The translations under genes and the position numbers were made by a program. The notes beneath the pieces are model-generated. The model was not told the origin of the DNA. It made no database searches and was given only the letters and a program-made list of their open reading frames with translations. From Arthrobacter terricola (GTDB taxonomy: Bacteria; Actinomycetota; Actinomycetes; Actinomycetales; Micrococcaceae), in NCBI RefSeq assembly GCF_004354015.1, contig NZ_SMRU01000003.1, positions 186,001 to 250,000 on the forward strand: a DNA stretch of 64,000 nucleotides, in the 5' to 3' direction. This document shows positions 54,194 through 64,000 of this stretch, one piece after another. How positions within the stretch are numbered: position 1 is the first letter of the stretch; each line of letters starts with the position of its first letter.

Positions 54194-55159
54194 CTACGGA
54201 AGCAGGAGCAGCTTCCCCGTGGTCTTCCGTCCTTCGAGGTCGCGGTGGGCTTGGGCGGCCTCGGCGAGGGGGTACGTCCCGCCGACCCGTACCTTGAGGG
54301 CGCCGCTTGCGGCGGCGCCGAAGACCTCGGCCGAACGCCAGCGGCGTTCCTGGGGGTTCTGCAGGAAGTGGGCAAGGGTCGGCCGGGTCAAGGACAAAGA
54401 CCCTCCGCGGTTGAGCCGTTGCGGATCAAAGGGAGGCACCGGCCCCGACGCCGCCCCGAAAAGAACAAGGGAGCCGCGGATGCGCAGGCTTGCCAGGGAA
54501 TCGTCAAAGGTGTCCTTGCCGACGCCGTCGTACACAACATTGACGCCTTCGCCGGAGGTCAGTTCGAGGACCTTGTCGGCGAAACCGGAGTAGCGGAGGA
54601 CCTCGTCCGCGCCGGCTTCGCGGGCCAATGCTTCCTTCTCGTCCGAAGAGACTGTGGTGATGACGCGGGCGCCGCGTGCCTTGAGCAGTTGCGTCAGGAT
54701 GAGGCCGACGCCGCCGGCTCCGGCGTGGGTCAGGACCGTGTGGCCCGGCTCCACCCGGAACGAGGAGTTGATGAGGTAATGGGCCGTCATCCCCTGGAGG
54801 GGCAGCGCGGCCGCCGTGTGGTCCTCAACGCCGTCCGGCACGGGAAGGGCCTTGTCCGCGTCAATAAGGGTGTACCCGGCGTAGCTGCGGGAGCCTTCGG
54901 CGGTGGCCACGCGATCTCCCACTGCGAAGTCCTCGACCTCGGAGCCAACGGCTTCAACTACTCCGGCGGCCTCGGAGCCGGGGGTGAACGGATATTCGAC
55001 CTTGTAGACCCCGCCGCGCTGGTAGGTATCGATGAAGTTGACGCCTGCGGCGACCACCTTGACGAGCAATTGGTGCGGGCCCGGTGCCGGGACCTCCACG
55101 TCGCTGAGTTCGAGGACTTCCGGTCCTCCGGCCTGCCGGGCGATGATCGCGTGCGTCAT
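54194..55159 (-). CDS. Quinone oxidoreductase (zinc-independent MDR family)
   Basis: 321 aa NADPH-dependent quinone reductase. N-terminal THAIIARQAGGPEVLEL, VNFIDTYQRGGVY, the nucleotide loop HAGAGGVGLILTQLLKA and YDGVGKDTFDDSL. No zinc-ligand cysteines. ATG 55159 has GGAAGGAG at 4 nt and gives the family N-terminus. An in-frame GTG at 55201 lies 6 nt after a TAGGAT hexamer and could start a 14-residue longer form. Confidence 0.92.
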   Translation of the reverse strand: MTHAIIARQAGGPEVLELSDVEVPAPGPHQLLVKVVAAGVNFIDTYQRGGVYKVEYPFTPGSEAAGVVEAVGSEVEDFAVGDRVATAEGSRSYAGYTLIDADKALPVPDGVEDHTAAALPLQGMTAHYLINSSFRVEPGHTVLTHAGAGGVGLILTQLLKARGARVITTVSSDEKEALAREAGADEVLRYSGFADKVLELTSGEGVNVVYDGVGKDTFDDSLASLRIRGSLVLFGAASGPVPPFDPQRLNRGGSLSLTRPTLAHFLQNPQERRWRSAEVFGAAASGALKVRVGGTYPLAEAAQAHRDLEGRKTTGKLLLLP

Positions 55160-55207
55160 GGGGCTCCTTCCGGGTCGGGGCGCGTTCGCGCCCACATTCA
55201 CACAACC

Positions 55208-55213
55208 ATCCTA
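55208..55213 (-). promoter_or_regulatory. -10 hexamer TAGGAT of the quinone oxidoreductase gene
   Basis: On the minus strand, TAGGAT with TGGACA 19 bp upstream. A GTG in frame with the gene lies 6 nt downstream at 55201. Between 55214 and 55357 no gene is seen. Confidence 0.5.
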
Positions 55214-55357
55214 GGGAGGGGAGTCCGCCGGGTGTCCAGTCAGGGCCGTTCGCCCGCCCGGCGTCAAGGCCGAAGACTGATAAATTCTCCGCCCAAAGGG
55301 CCCCGAAACGGAGGAGCGTTAGCCGTCGAGGCCCCCGGCGCGGGCGATTGCCGGCGC

Positions 55358-56446
55358 TTAACTTCGGCCGTGGGCGGAGGCCACGGGGCAGTCAAATCCG
55401 CGGCCCGCGGCAAGCCCCACCTCGTTGAGGTACTTCACAACGATTGCATAAGACTGCATCAAGGTTGTCTCCGTATAAGGGATGGAATGCGTAGCGCAGA
55501 AGGTCCGGACGATCGTGGCTGCCTGGTGCAGTTGGGGACGCGCCATGTCGGGGAAAAGGTGATGCTCCACTTGGCGGTTGAGGCCCCCGAGGAGGAAGTC
55601 CATGACGCGGCCGCCGGAAATGTTCCGTGAGGTCAGGACCTGCCTGCTGAGGAAGTCGGCCCGGCTGTCTTTCGGTAGGACCGGCATCCCTTTGTGGTTG
55701 GGGGCGAAAGAAGCGCCCATATAGAAGCCGTATACGGCGATTTGGACCCCGATGAATGCGAAAGCCATACCCAGCGGGAGGAAAGTGAACGCGAGGACCG
55801 GCAGCGCAAGAAGGCGTGACAGGAGGATAGGCGTCTCAACCCAACGATGCCGCACGTTTCCGCGTCCCAAGACGAATCGGATGGAGTCGAATTGCAGGCT
55901 GAGCCCAAGCAAGGCCAGCAACGGGAAGAAGAACCAACCTTGCCTGCGCGTCAGGAACGCGAACCGTCCATTCCTGCCGACCGCGGCCTCGGGATAGAAC
56001 ACCAAGCCGTTGTTCCTGATGTCCGGATCTTTTGAGATCACGTTGGGGTGGTTGTGGTGGGCGCCGTGCTTTTGTTCCCACCAGGAGTAGCTGATGCCGG
56101 CGATTCCGGTGGCGAGGAGTCTGGCCGACCAGTCGTTGGCGCGGCGCGAGGCGAAGACCTGTTTGTGCCCGGCTTCATGGGCCAAGAAGCTCAATTGCGT
56201 GCAGACGATCCCCAGTGCCGCCGCAATGAGCAGTTGGAACCAGGAATCACCAAGCAAGCCAAAGCCGAGCCACGTTCCGGCCATGAGGACCATCAAGGAA
56301 ACGAAGAGCCCTATGTAGAAGCCGGTGCGCCGCTCCAGCAAGCCTGCGGCGCGGACGCCCTTGAGTAGTTCCGAGTAGCTATGAACCACGGGGTTGGGCT
56401 GGATCACACGCGCTTTCGGGCGCTCAGTGGTGGAGGTGGGTGTCAT
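55358..56446 (-). CDS. Membrane fatty-acid desaturase
   Basis: 362 aa diiron desaturase. Three histidine boxes: HEAGH, HGAHHNHP and QVEHHLFP, the last with Gln in front as in front-end or linoleoyl-type acyl desaturases. Four or more membrane helices (about 43-62, 68-88, 165-185, 205-235). Acts on membrane lipid or acyl-CoA chains. Strictly conserved histidines are all present. The 232 nt to argC contain the arginine operator. Confidence 0.9.
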   Translation of the reverse strand: MTPTSTTERPKARVIQPNPVVHSYSELLKGVRAAGLLERRTGFYIGLFVSLMVLMAGTWLGFGLLGDSWFQLLIAAALGIVCTQLSFLAHEAGHKQVFASRRANDWSARLLATGIAGISYSWWEQKHGAHHNHPNVISKDPDIRNNGLVFYPEAAVGRNGRFAFLTRRQGWFFFPLLALLGLSLQFDSIRFVLGRGNVRHRWVETPILLSRLLALPVLAFTFLPLGMAFAFIGVQIAVYGFYMGASFAPNHKGMPVLPKDSRADFLSRQVLTSRNISGGRVMDFLLGGLNRQVEHHLFPDMARPQLHQAATIVRTFCATHSIPYTETTLMQSYAIVVKYLNEVGLAAGRGFDCPVASAHGRS

Positions 56447-56628
56447 GAATGGTTGTGCCCCGTATCGGTAACGGGCAACGCTGCAGCCGACGTTCGGTCT
56501 GCACGGTCTGGATCACCCTTTATTCAGCATACGCGTGCCTACCAAATGCCCATATCCGCGGTGATAGATCGGTTCGCTCATGGGGGCGGGACGGCTCGAC
56601 GGTGGTTTCATCGGGTGGGGAGTCGCGA

Positions 56629-58873
<2,245 letters not shown>

Positions 58874-58886
58874 GGAAGGACGGACC

Positions 58887-59861
58887 GTGACCGCGCACAC
58901 CCGCGAGAGCACCTCCACAAGCACCGATCCGGCAAAAACAGCGCAGGACAAGGCCGCGACCCTGATCGAAGCGCTGCCCTGGATCCAGCGCTTCGCCGGC
59001 ACCACCATGGTGATCAAGTACGGTGGCAACGCCATGGTCAACGACGACCTCCGACGAGCCTTCGCCGAGGACGTCGTCTTCCTGCACCACGTAGGCATCC
59101 ACCCCGTCGTCGTGCATGGCGGCGGCCCGCAGATCAACTCGATGCTCGGCAGGCTGGGAATCGAATCCGAATTCAAGGGCGGCCTGCGGGTCACCACCCC
59201 TGAAGCCATGGACGTCGTGCGCATGGTGCTCACCGGACAAGTGGGGCGCGAACTCGTTGGCCTGATCAATTCGCACGGCCCGTACGCCGTCGGAATGTCC
59301 GGCGAAGACGGCGGCCTCCTGCGCGCCGTCCGAACCGGAACCGTGGTGGACGGCGAGGAAGTCGACCTCGGCCTCGTGGGCGAAGTGGTCGGCGTCGACC
59401 CCACAGGCATCGAGGACATCCTCGCCGCGGGCCGCATCCCGGTGATTTCGACCGTCGCCCCGGAGATCATCGACGACGGCGACGGCGACCCCGCGACACA
59501 GCGGTTCCAGACCACCGGCCAGGTGCTCAACGTGAACGCGGACACCGCAGCTGCTGCCGTCGCCTCCGCCCTGGGCGCGTCCAAGCTGGTCATCCTCACC
59601 GACGTCGAGGGACTCTACGGCGACTGGCCGGACAAGTCCTCGCTCATCTCATCCCTGACCGCGACGGAACTGCGGGAGATGCTGCCGCGGCTGGAGTCCG
59701 GCATGATCCCGAAGATGGCCGCGTGCCTGAAAGCCATCGACGAAGGGGTGCGCCAAGCACACATCGTCGACGGTCGCTTGCCGCACTCAATGCTGCTTGA
59801 AACCTTTACCACCGCGGGCATCGGAACCCAGGTTGTCCCCGACGAGGAAGTGAACCCATGA
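58887..59861 (+). CDS. argB: Acetylglutamate kinase
   Basis: Amino-acid kinase fold: [36 protein letters not shown], and LTDVEGLY near the C-terminus, with [14 protein letters not shown]. 324 aa with a ~20-residue Thr/Ser-rich N-terminal addition. GTG 58887 has GGAAGG upstream. Often the arginine-feedback step. Confidence 0.96.
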   Translation: MTAHTRESTSTSTDPAKTAQDKAATLIEALPWIQRFAGTTMVIKYGGNAMVNDDLRRAFAEDVVFLHHVGIHPVVVHGGGPQINSMLGRLGIESEFKGGLRVTTPEAMDVVRMVLTGQVGRELVGLINSHGPYAVGMSGEDGGLLRAVRTGTVVDGEEVDLGLVGEVVGVDPTGIEDILAAGRIPVISTVAPEIIDDGDGDPATQRFQTTGQVLNVNADTAAAAVASALGASKLVILTDVEGLYGDWPDKSSLISSLTATELREMLPRLESGMIPKMAACLKAIDEGVRQAHIVDGRLPHSMLLETFTTAGIGTQVVPDEEVNP

Positions 59862-61195
59862 ACGAAACAGCGGGCCTCGGCCCTGCCGGCGAGGTGGCCA
59901 CGGCTACAGAAGCCGCAAGCAACCTCGTCGCGAACAGCAGCGGAGCCGATTGGCTTGCCCGCTACAATACGTCCCTCATGGGCGTCTTCGGCACGCCCCA
60001 GCGCGTCCTCGTCCGCGGAGCCGGTTCCCTCGTCTGGGACGCCGACGGCAAGGAATACCTGGACCTGCTCGGCGGCATCGCCGTCAACGCGATGGGTCAC
60101 GCCCATCCCTTCGTGACCTCGGTCATCGCGAGCCAGTTGGCGACGCTGGGCCATGTGTCCAACTTCTTCACTAGCCCCACACAGATCGCGCTCGCGGAAA
60201 AACTGCTCGCCCTCACCAACGCTCCTGCCGGCTCGAAGGTGTTTTTCGCCAACTCCGGCACGGAAGCCAATGAGGCCGCTTTCAAACTGGCCCGCCGCAA
60301 CGCCGACGCCCCCGCCGGGGCCAAGGCAGCGAAGCGCACCAAGATCATCGCCCTCGAAGGCGCGTTCCACGGCCGCACCATGGGCGCGCTCGCCTTGACC
60401 GCCAAGGAAGCCTACCGTGCACCTTTCGAGCCCCTGCCCGGCGGCGTGGTCCACATCCCGTTCGGCGACATCGAAGCCCTGCGTGCCGCCGTCGACGACA
60501 CCACGGCCGCGGTCTTCCTCGAACCCATCCAAGGTGAAGCGGGAGTCCGCCCGCTTGGCAAGGAATACCTGCAGGCGGCCCGGGAGGCCACGAGCAAGGC
60601 CGGCGCCCTGCTGATCTTGGACGAGGTCCAGACCGGCATCGGCCGCACCGGCAAATGGCTCGCCAGCGAGGACGCGGGAATCGTCCCGGACGCCGTGACC
60701 CTCGCCAAAGGACTGGGCGGCGGTTTCCCCGTGGGCGCGCTCATCACCTTCGGGCCGTCGACGTCGTCGCTCCTCACGGCGGGCCAGCACGGCACCACGT
60801 TCGGCGGCAATCCCGTGGCCACCGCCGCGGCCCTCGCCACCTTGCACGCCATTGAGAACCAGAACGTGCTGGACAACGTGCTCACCGTCGGCGCGCGGCT
60901 GCGGGCCGGCCTGTCCGACGTCGACGGCGTCACGGAAGTGCGCGGCGAAGGCCTCCTGATCGGATTCGACCTCGACGCCGAGATCGCGCCGGCCATGGTT
61001 ACCGCGGCCCTCGACGCCGGCTTCATCATCAACAGCCCGGGCCCTCGCACCATCCGCCTGGCCCCGCCGCTGATCCTGACCCTTGAACAGGCGGACCGGT
61101 TCCTTGACGCGCTGCCTGGAATCATCGAGGCGGCATCAGCCCAAACCTCCACACCCCCGACCTCCACACCACTGACCGATGAGGACGCACAGTGA
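59858..61195 (+). CDS. argD: Acetylornithine aminotransferase
   Basis: Class III PLP transaminase. [44 protein letters not shown] and the PLP Lys in [15 protein letters not shown]. 445 aa, slightly long: ~25 N-terminal residues and a Thr/Pro-rich C-terminal tail are extra. The tail repeats [13 protein letters not shown] overlap with argB. Confidence 0.96.
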   Translation: MNETAGLGPAGEVATATEAASNLVANSSGADWLARYNTSLMGVFGTPQRVLVRGAGSLVWDADGKEYLDLLGGIAVNAMGHAHPFVTSVIASQLATLGHVSNFFTSPTQIALAEKLLALTNAPAGSKVFFANSGTEANEAAFKLARRNADAPAGAKAAKRTKIIALEGAFHGRTMGALALTAKEAYRAPFEPLPGGVVHIPFGDIEALRAAVDDTTAAVFLEPIQGEAGVRPLGKEYLQAAREATSKAGALLILDEVQTGIGRTGKWLASEDAGIVPDAVTLAKGLGGGFPVGALITFGPSTSSLLTAGQHGTTFGGNPVATAAALATLHAIENQNVLDNVLTVGARLRAGLSDVDGVTEVRGEGLLIGFDLDAEIAPAMVTAALDAGFIINSPGPRTIRLAPPLILTLEQADRFLDALPGIIEAASAQTSTPPTSTPLTDEDAQ

Positions 61196-62193
61196 ACACC
61201 TCCACCCGCCATTTCCTGAAGGACACTGACCTCACGCCGGCTGAGCAAGCCGAGGTGCTCGAGCTCGCCGTGCGCATGAAAGCGGCCCCGTACAGCGTCC
61301 AACCGTTCGCCGCGGACGGGAACGGTCGCAAGACGGTCGCCGTCATCTTCGACAAGACCTCCACACGCACCAGGGTTTCCTTTGCCACGGGCATCGCGGA
61401 TATGGGCGGCAACGCGCTCATCATCAACCCCGGCGAAGCGCAGATCGGCCACAAGGAATCGGTCGAGGACACAGCGAAGGTCCTCGAGCGCATGGTCTCC
61501 ACCATCGTGTGGCGCACGGGCGCCCACAGCGGACTCGTGGCGATGGCAGAGAACTCGAAGGTCCCCGTCATCAACGCCCTGTGCGACGATTACCATCCCT
61601 GCCAGTTGCTCGCGGACCTCCTGGCCGTCAAGGAACACAAGGGCGAACTCAAGGGCCTCACCATGGCCTACCTGGGCGACGCCGCGAACAACATGGCCAA
61701 CTCCTACCTCCTGGCAGGCGTTACGGCTGGCATGCACGTCCGGATTTCCGGTCCGGACGGCTACCTCCCGGCGGTGGACATCGTGGAGGCGGCAGAGGAG
61801 CGCGCAGCCGAGACCGGTGGCTCCGTTCTCATCACCACGGACGCCGCGCAGGCGCTCCAGGGCGCTGACGTCGTCGCCACGGACACGTGGGTGTCCATGG
61901 GCCAGGAAGCCGAAAAGGAAGCCCGGATGCAGCTTTTCCGCGACTATTCCGTGGACGAGGCCGCCCTGGCACTCGCGGCGCCTGACGCCGTCGTGCTCCA
62001 TTGCCTGCCCGCCTACCGCGGCTACGAGATTTCGGCCGGTGTCATCGACGGACCGCAGTCCATCGTCTGGGACGAAGCGGAAAACCGCCTGCATGCCCAA
62101 AAGGCGCTCATGGCGTGGCTCATGCACAAGTCGGGACTTGCCTTCGTCGAGGGTCTCACCCCCGTTGAAGGAACCGGGGAGAGCACGTTCTAG
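61192..62193 (+). CDS. argF: Ornithine carbamoyltransferase
   Basis: Forms citrulline from ornithine and carbamoyl phosphate. STRTR in [16 protein letters not shown] in [14 protein letters not shown], and [12 protein letters not shown] (catalytic Cys). 333 aa. GTGA overlap with argD. Confidence 0.96.
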   Translation: MNTSTRHFLKDTDLTPAEQAEVLELAVRMKAAPYSVQPFAADGNGRKTVAVIFDKTSTRTRVSFATGIADMGGNALIINPGEAQIGHKESVEDTAKVLERMVSTIVWRTGAHSGLVAMAENSKVPVINALCDDYHPCQLLADLLAVKEHKGELKGLTMAYLGDAANNMANSYLLAGVTAGMHVRISGPDGYLPAVDIVEAAEERAAETGGSVLITTDAAQALQGADVVATDTWVSMGQEAEKEARMQLFRDYSVDEAALALAAPDAVVLHCLPAYRGYEISAGVIDGPQSIVWDEAENRLHAQKALMAWLMHKSGLAFVEGLTPVEGTGESTF

Positions 62194-62729
62194 TGTCCGC
62201 CCACCCGGCGTCGCAAGGCGCCAGTCCAACCACCAAGACAGCCCGTCAGGCGCGGATCACCGCGATCCTGACGGGCGAGTCCGTGCGCTCGCAGGCCGAG
62301 CTCGCGGCGTTGTTGGCGGACGACGGCGTGCAGGTCACCCAGGCGACCCTGTCGCGCGACCTCGTGGAACTCGGGGCGGTCCGCGTTCGCGGCAAGGACG
62401 GCGCGCTGGTGTATGCGGTGCCCGGCGAGGGCGGCGACCGCAATGCAAAGAGCGGCGTCACCCAGGAAATCCTGGATGCGCGCTTGTCGCGGCTTTGCGG
62501 CGAATTGCTTGTCACCGCCGAAGCCTCGGGCAACATCGTGGTGCTCAGGACGCCTCCGGGCGCCGCGAACTTCCTCGCCCTTGCGATCGACCACTCCGTG
62601 ATGCCGTCGGTATTGGGTACGATCGCAGGCGACGATACCTTGCTTTTGGTTGCCAGGGATCCCGACGGCGGTGCCGAACTCGCGGCACGGTTCCTCCAAT
62701 TGGCGCAGGACGCCGGACCGGGCAACTAG
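62193..62729 (+). CDS. argR: Arginine repressor ArgR
   Basis: 178 aa. N-terminal winged [21 protein letters not shown] and [20 protein letters not shown]-terminal arginine-binding, hexamer-forming domain with [20 protein letters not shown] start shares a base with the argF stop. It probably controls this operon through the boxes before argC, making a feedback loop. Confidence 0.95.
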   Translation: MSAHPASQGASPTTKTARQARITAILTGESVRSQAELAALLADDGVQVTQATLSRDLVELGAVRVRGKDGALVYAVPGEGGDRNAKSGVTQEILDARLSRLCGELLVTAEASGNIVVLRTPPGAANFLALAIDHSVMPSVLGTIAGDDTLLLVARDPDGGAELAARFLQLAQDAGPGN

Positions 62730-62781
62730 CCCAACCAAGCATTGATTCAAAGAAACCAAGCAACAACAAAGGAGCACTCTC

Positions 62782-63987
62782 GTGACTGAGCGCATTGTTC
62801 TGGCCTACTCCGGTGGCCTTGATACATCCGTAGCCATCGGCTGGATCGGTGAAGCCACCGGTGCCGAGGTCATCGCGGTGGCCGTCGACGTCGGACAGGG
62901 CGGCGAGTCGCTGGAGACCATTCGCCAGCGTGCCCTCGGCTGCGGCGCCGTCGAGGCCTATGTAGCCGACGCCCGCGACGAGTTCGCGAACGAATACGCC
63001 ATGCCGACGCTGAAGGCCAACGCCCTCTACCAAGGGCACTACCCGCTCGTCTCGGCCATTTCCCGCCCGGTCATCGTCAAGCACCTCGTCAAGGCAGCCC
63101 GCGAGTTCGGCGCCACCACCGTCGCCCACGGCTGCACGGGCAAGGGTAACGACCAGGTGCGTTTCGAAGTGGGCATCCAGACCCTCGGCCCGGACCTGAA
63201 GTGCATCGCACCCGTCCGTGACCTCGCCCTGACCCGCGACAAGGCCATCGCCTTCGCCGAAGAAAAGGGATTGCCGATCGAGACCACCAAGAAGAACCCC
63301 TACTCGATCGACCAGAACGTCTGGGGACGCGCCGTCGAAACCGGCTACCTCGAAGACATCTGGAACGCTCCCACCAAGGACATCTACGACTACACCGCCA
63401 CTCCGGAATTCCCGCCGGCACCGGATGAAGTGACCATCACCTTCGAAGCCGGTGTCCCGGTGGCAATCGACGGCGTCAAGCACACGCCGTTGCAGATCAT
63501 CCAGGAAATGAACCGCCGCGCAGGCGCTCAGGGCGTTGGCCGGATCGACGTCGTCGAGGACCGCCTGGTGGGCATCAAGTCCCGCGAGATCTACGAAGCT
63601 CCGGGTGCCATGGCCCTCATCACTGCCCACAAGCACCTCGAAGACGTCACCATCGAGCGTGAGCAGGCACGCTTCAAGGCGACGGTCGGCCAGCGTTGGT
63701 CTGAACTGGTCTACGACGGCCAGTGGTTCTCCCCGCTCAAGCGCTCTCTGGACGCTTTCATCGAGGACACCCAGAAGTATGTTTCCGGCGACATCCGCAT
63801 GGTCCTCCACGGTGGCCAGGCGATCGTCAACGGCCGCCGCTCCGAGACCTCCCTCTACGACTTCGACCTCGCGACCTACGACACCGGCGACACCTTCGAC
63901 CAGTCGATGGCACGTGGCTTCATCGAACTGTGGGGCATGTCCTCCAAGGTTGCCTCCGGCCGCGACCTGCGGGTGCAGGGCAAATGA
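62782..63987 (+). CDS. argG: Argininosuccinate synthase
   Basis: ATP-dependent ligation of citrulline and aspartate. PP-loop [30 protein letters not shown], and [16 protein letters not shown]. 401 aa. GTG start with AAAGGAG. The 52 nt before it contain no terminator, so it is likely read with the upstream arg genes. Stop overlaps the next ATG (ATGA). Confidence 0.97.
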   Translation: MTERIVLAYSGGLDTSVAIGWIGEATGAEVIAVAVDVGQGGESLETIRQRALGCGAVEAYVADARDEFANEYAMPTLKANALYQGHYPLVSAISRPVIVKHLVKAAREFGATTVAHGCTGKGNDQVRFEVGIQTLGPDLKCIAPVRDLALTRDKAIAFAEEKGLPIETTKKNPYSIDQNVWGRAVETGYLEDIWNAPTKDIYDYTATPEFPPAPDEVTITFEAGVPVAIDGVKHTPLQIIQEMNRRAGAQGVGRIDVVEDRLVGIKSREIYEAPGAMALITAHKHLEDVTIEREQARFKATVGQRWSELVYDGQWFSPLKRSLDAFIEDTQKYVSGDIRMVLHGGQAIVNGRRSETSLYDFDLATYDTGDTFDQSMARGFIELWGMSSKVASGRDLRVQGK

Positions 63988-64000
63988 CGTCCGTGGGCCC
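63984..64000 (+). CDS. argH: Start of the next arg gene, probably argH, cut by the window edge
   Basis: ATG overlapping the argG stop; only MTSVG is in the window. The identity is inferred from operon order alone. Confidence 0.4.

Noticed and set aside
54188..55630. 480-aa plus-strand frame across the quinone oxidoreductase and desaturase
   Set aside because: Spans two well-supported minus-strand genes and the gap between them; no recognisable motifs.

Overview
The window is about 64 kb of GC-rich, densely coding bacterial chromosome. Gene content and signals point to a high-GC Gram-positive actinobacterium of the Micrococcaceae (Arthrobacter-like). Evidence: actinobacterial LexA boxes, a DUF3046 gene next to recA-recX, an ftsK-pgsA-cinA-clgR block, a PriA-type HisA, and many starts with a TANNNT -10 hexamer exactly 6-7 nt upstream (leaderless mRNAs). 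No rRNA, tRNA, CRISPR array, insertion sequence or prophage was seen. This is mostly core chromosome with one notable accessory locus.

Layout. 1-6.3 kb: the end of a two-component system (response regulator, cut by the window edge, and kinase), a membrane-anchored molybdopterin oxidoreductase and the molybdenum-cofactor genes moeA-moaC-mog-moaE. 6.3-10.8 kb: lysine/diaminopimelate genes dapB and dapA, an SOS-box-controlled small gene, and RNase J. 10.9-15.5 kb: ftsK, pgsA, cinA, a ClgR-like regulator and a strong bidirectional terminator. 15.5-18.2 kb: a MarR regulator, DUF3046, recA and recX. 18.2-23.7 kb: a secreted coiled-coil/lytic protein, miaB, miaA, dapF and a methyltransferase. 23.7-29.1 kb: a 6-codon leader peptide and long leader before hflX, a DinG-type helicase, lexA, and a divergent LysM protein (division-inhibitor type) with two LexA boxes between them. 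29.2-33.6 kb: hisC-hisB-hisH-(small membrane protein)-hisA-sseB. 33.6-41 kb: two MFS transporters, DUF1844, infC-rpmI-rplT, an rRNA methyltransferase and a CDF transporter. 41-47.9 kb: a NUDIX hydrolase, an SOS-box-controlled radical SAM gene, pcp, a SIMPL protein and pheST. 48-54.1 kb: a phosphopantetheinyl transferase, a short M1 peptidase and a 1310-aa single-module membrane NRPS of the Pls/PosA type. 54.2-56.5 kb: a quinone oxidoreductase and a fatty-acid desaturase. 56.6-64 kb: the arginine operon argCJBDFRG, with argH apparently starting at the right edge.

How the parts work together. Five LexA boxes outline a local SOS regulon: recA, lexA, the LysM protein, a DUF222-like small protein and an Rv2578c-type radical SAM enzyme. 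The most unusual system is the NRPS locus. It has one adenylation domain whose pocket residues resemble a lysine code, one carrier domain and a membrane C-terminal half with three similar soluble repeats. That is the architecture of epsilon-poly-L-lysine synthetase. A peptidase and a carrier-activating transferase lie beside it, so a polycationic isopeptide product is the best inference.
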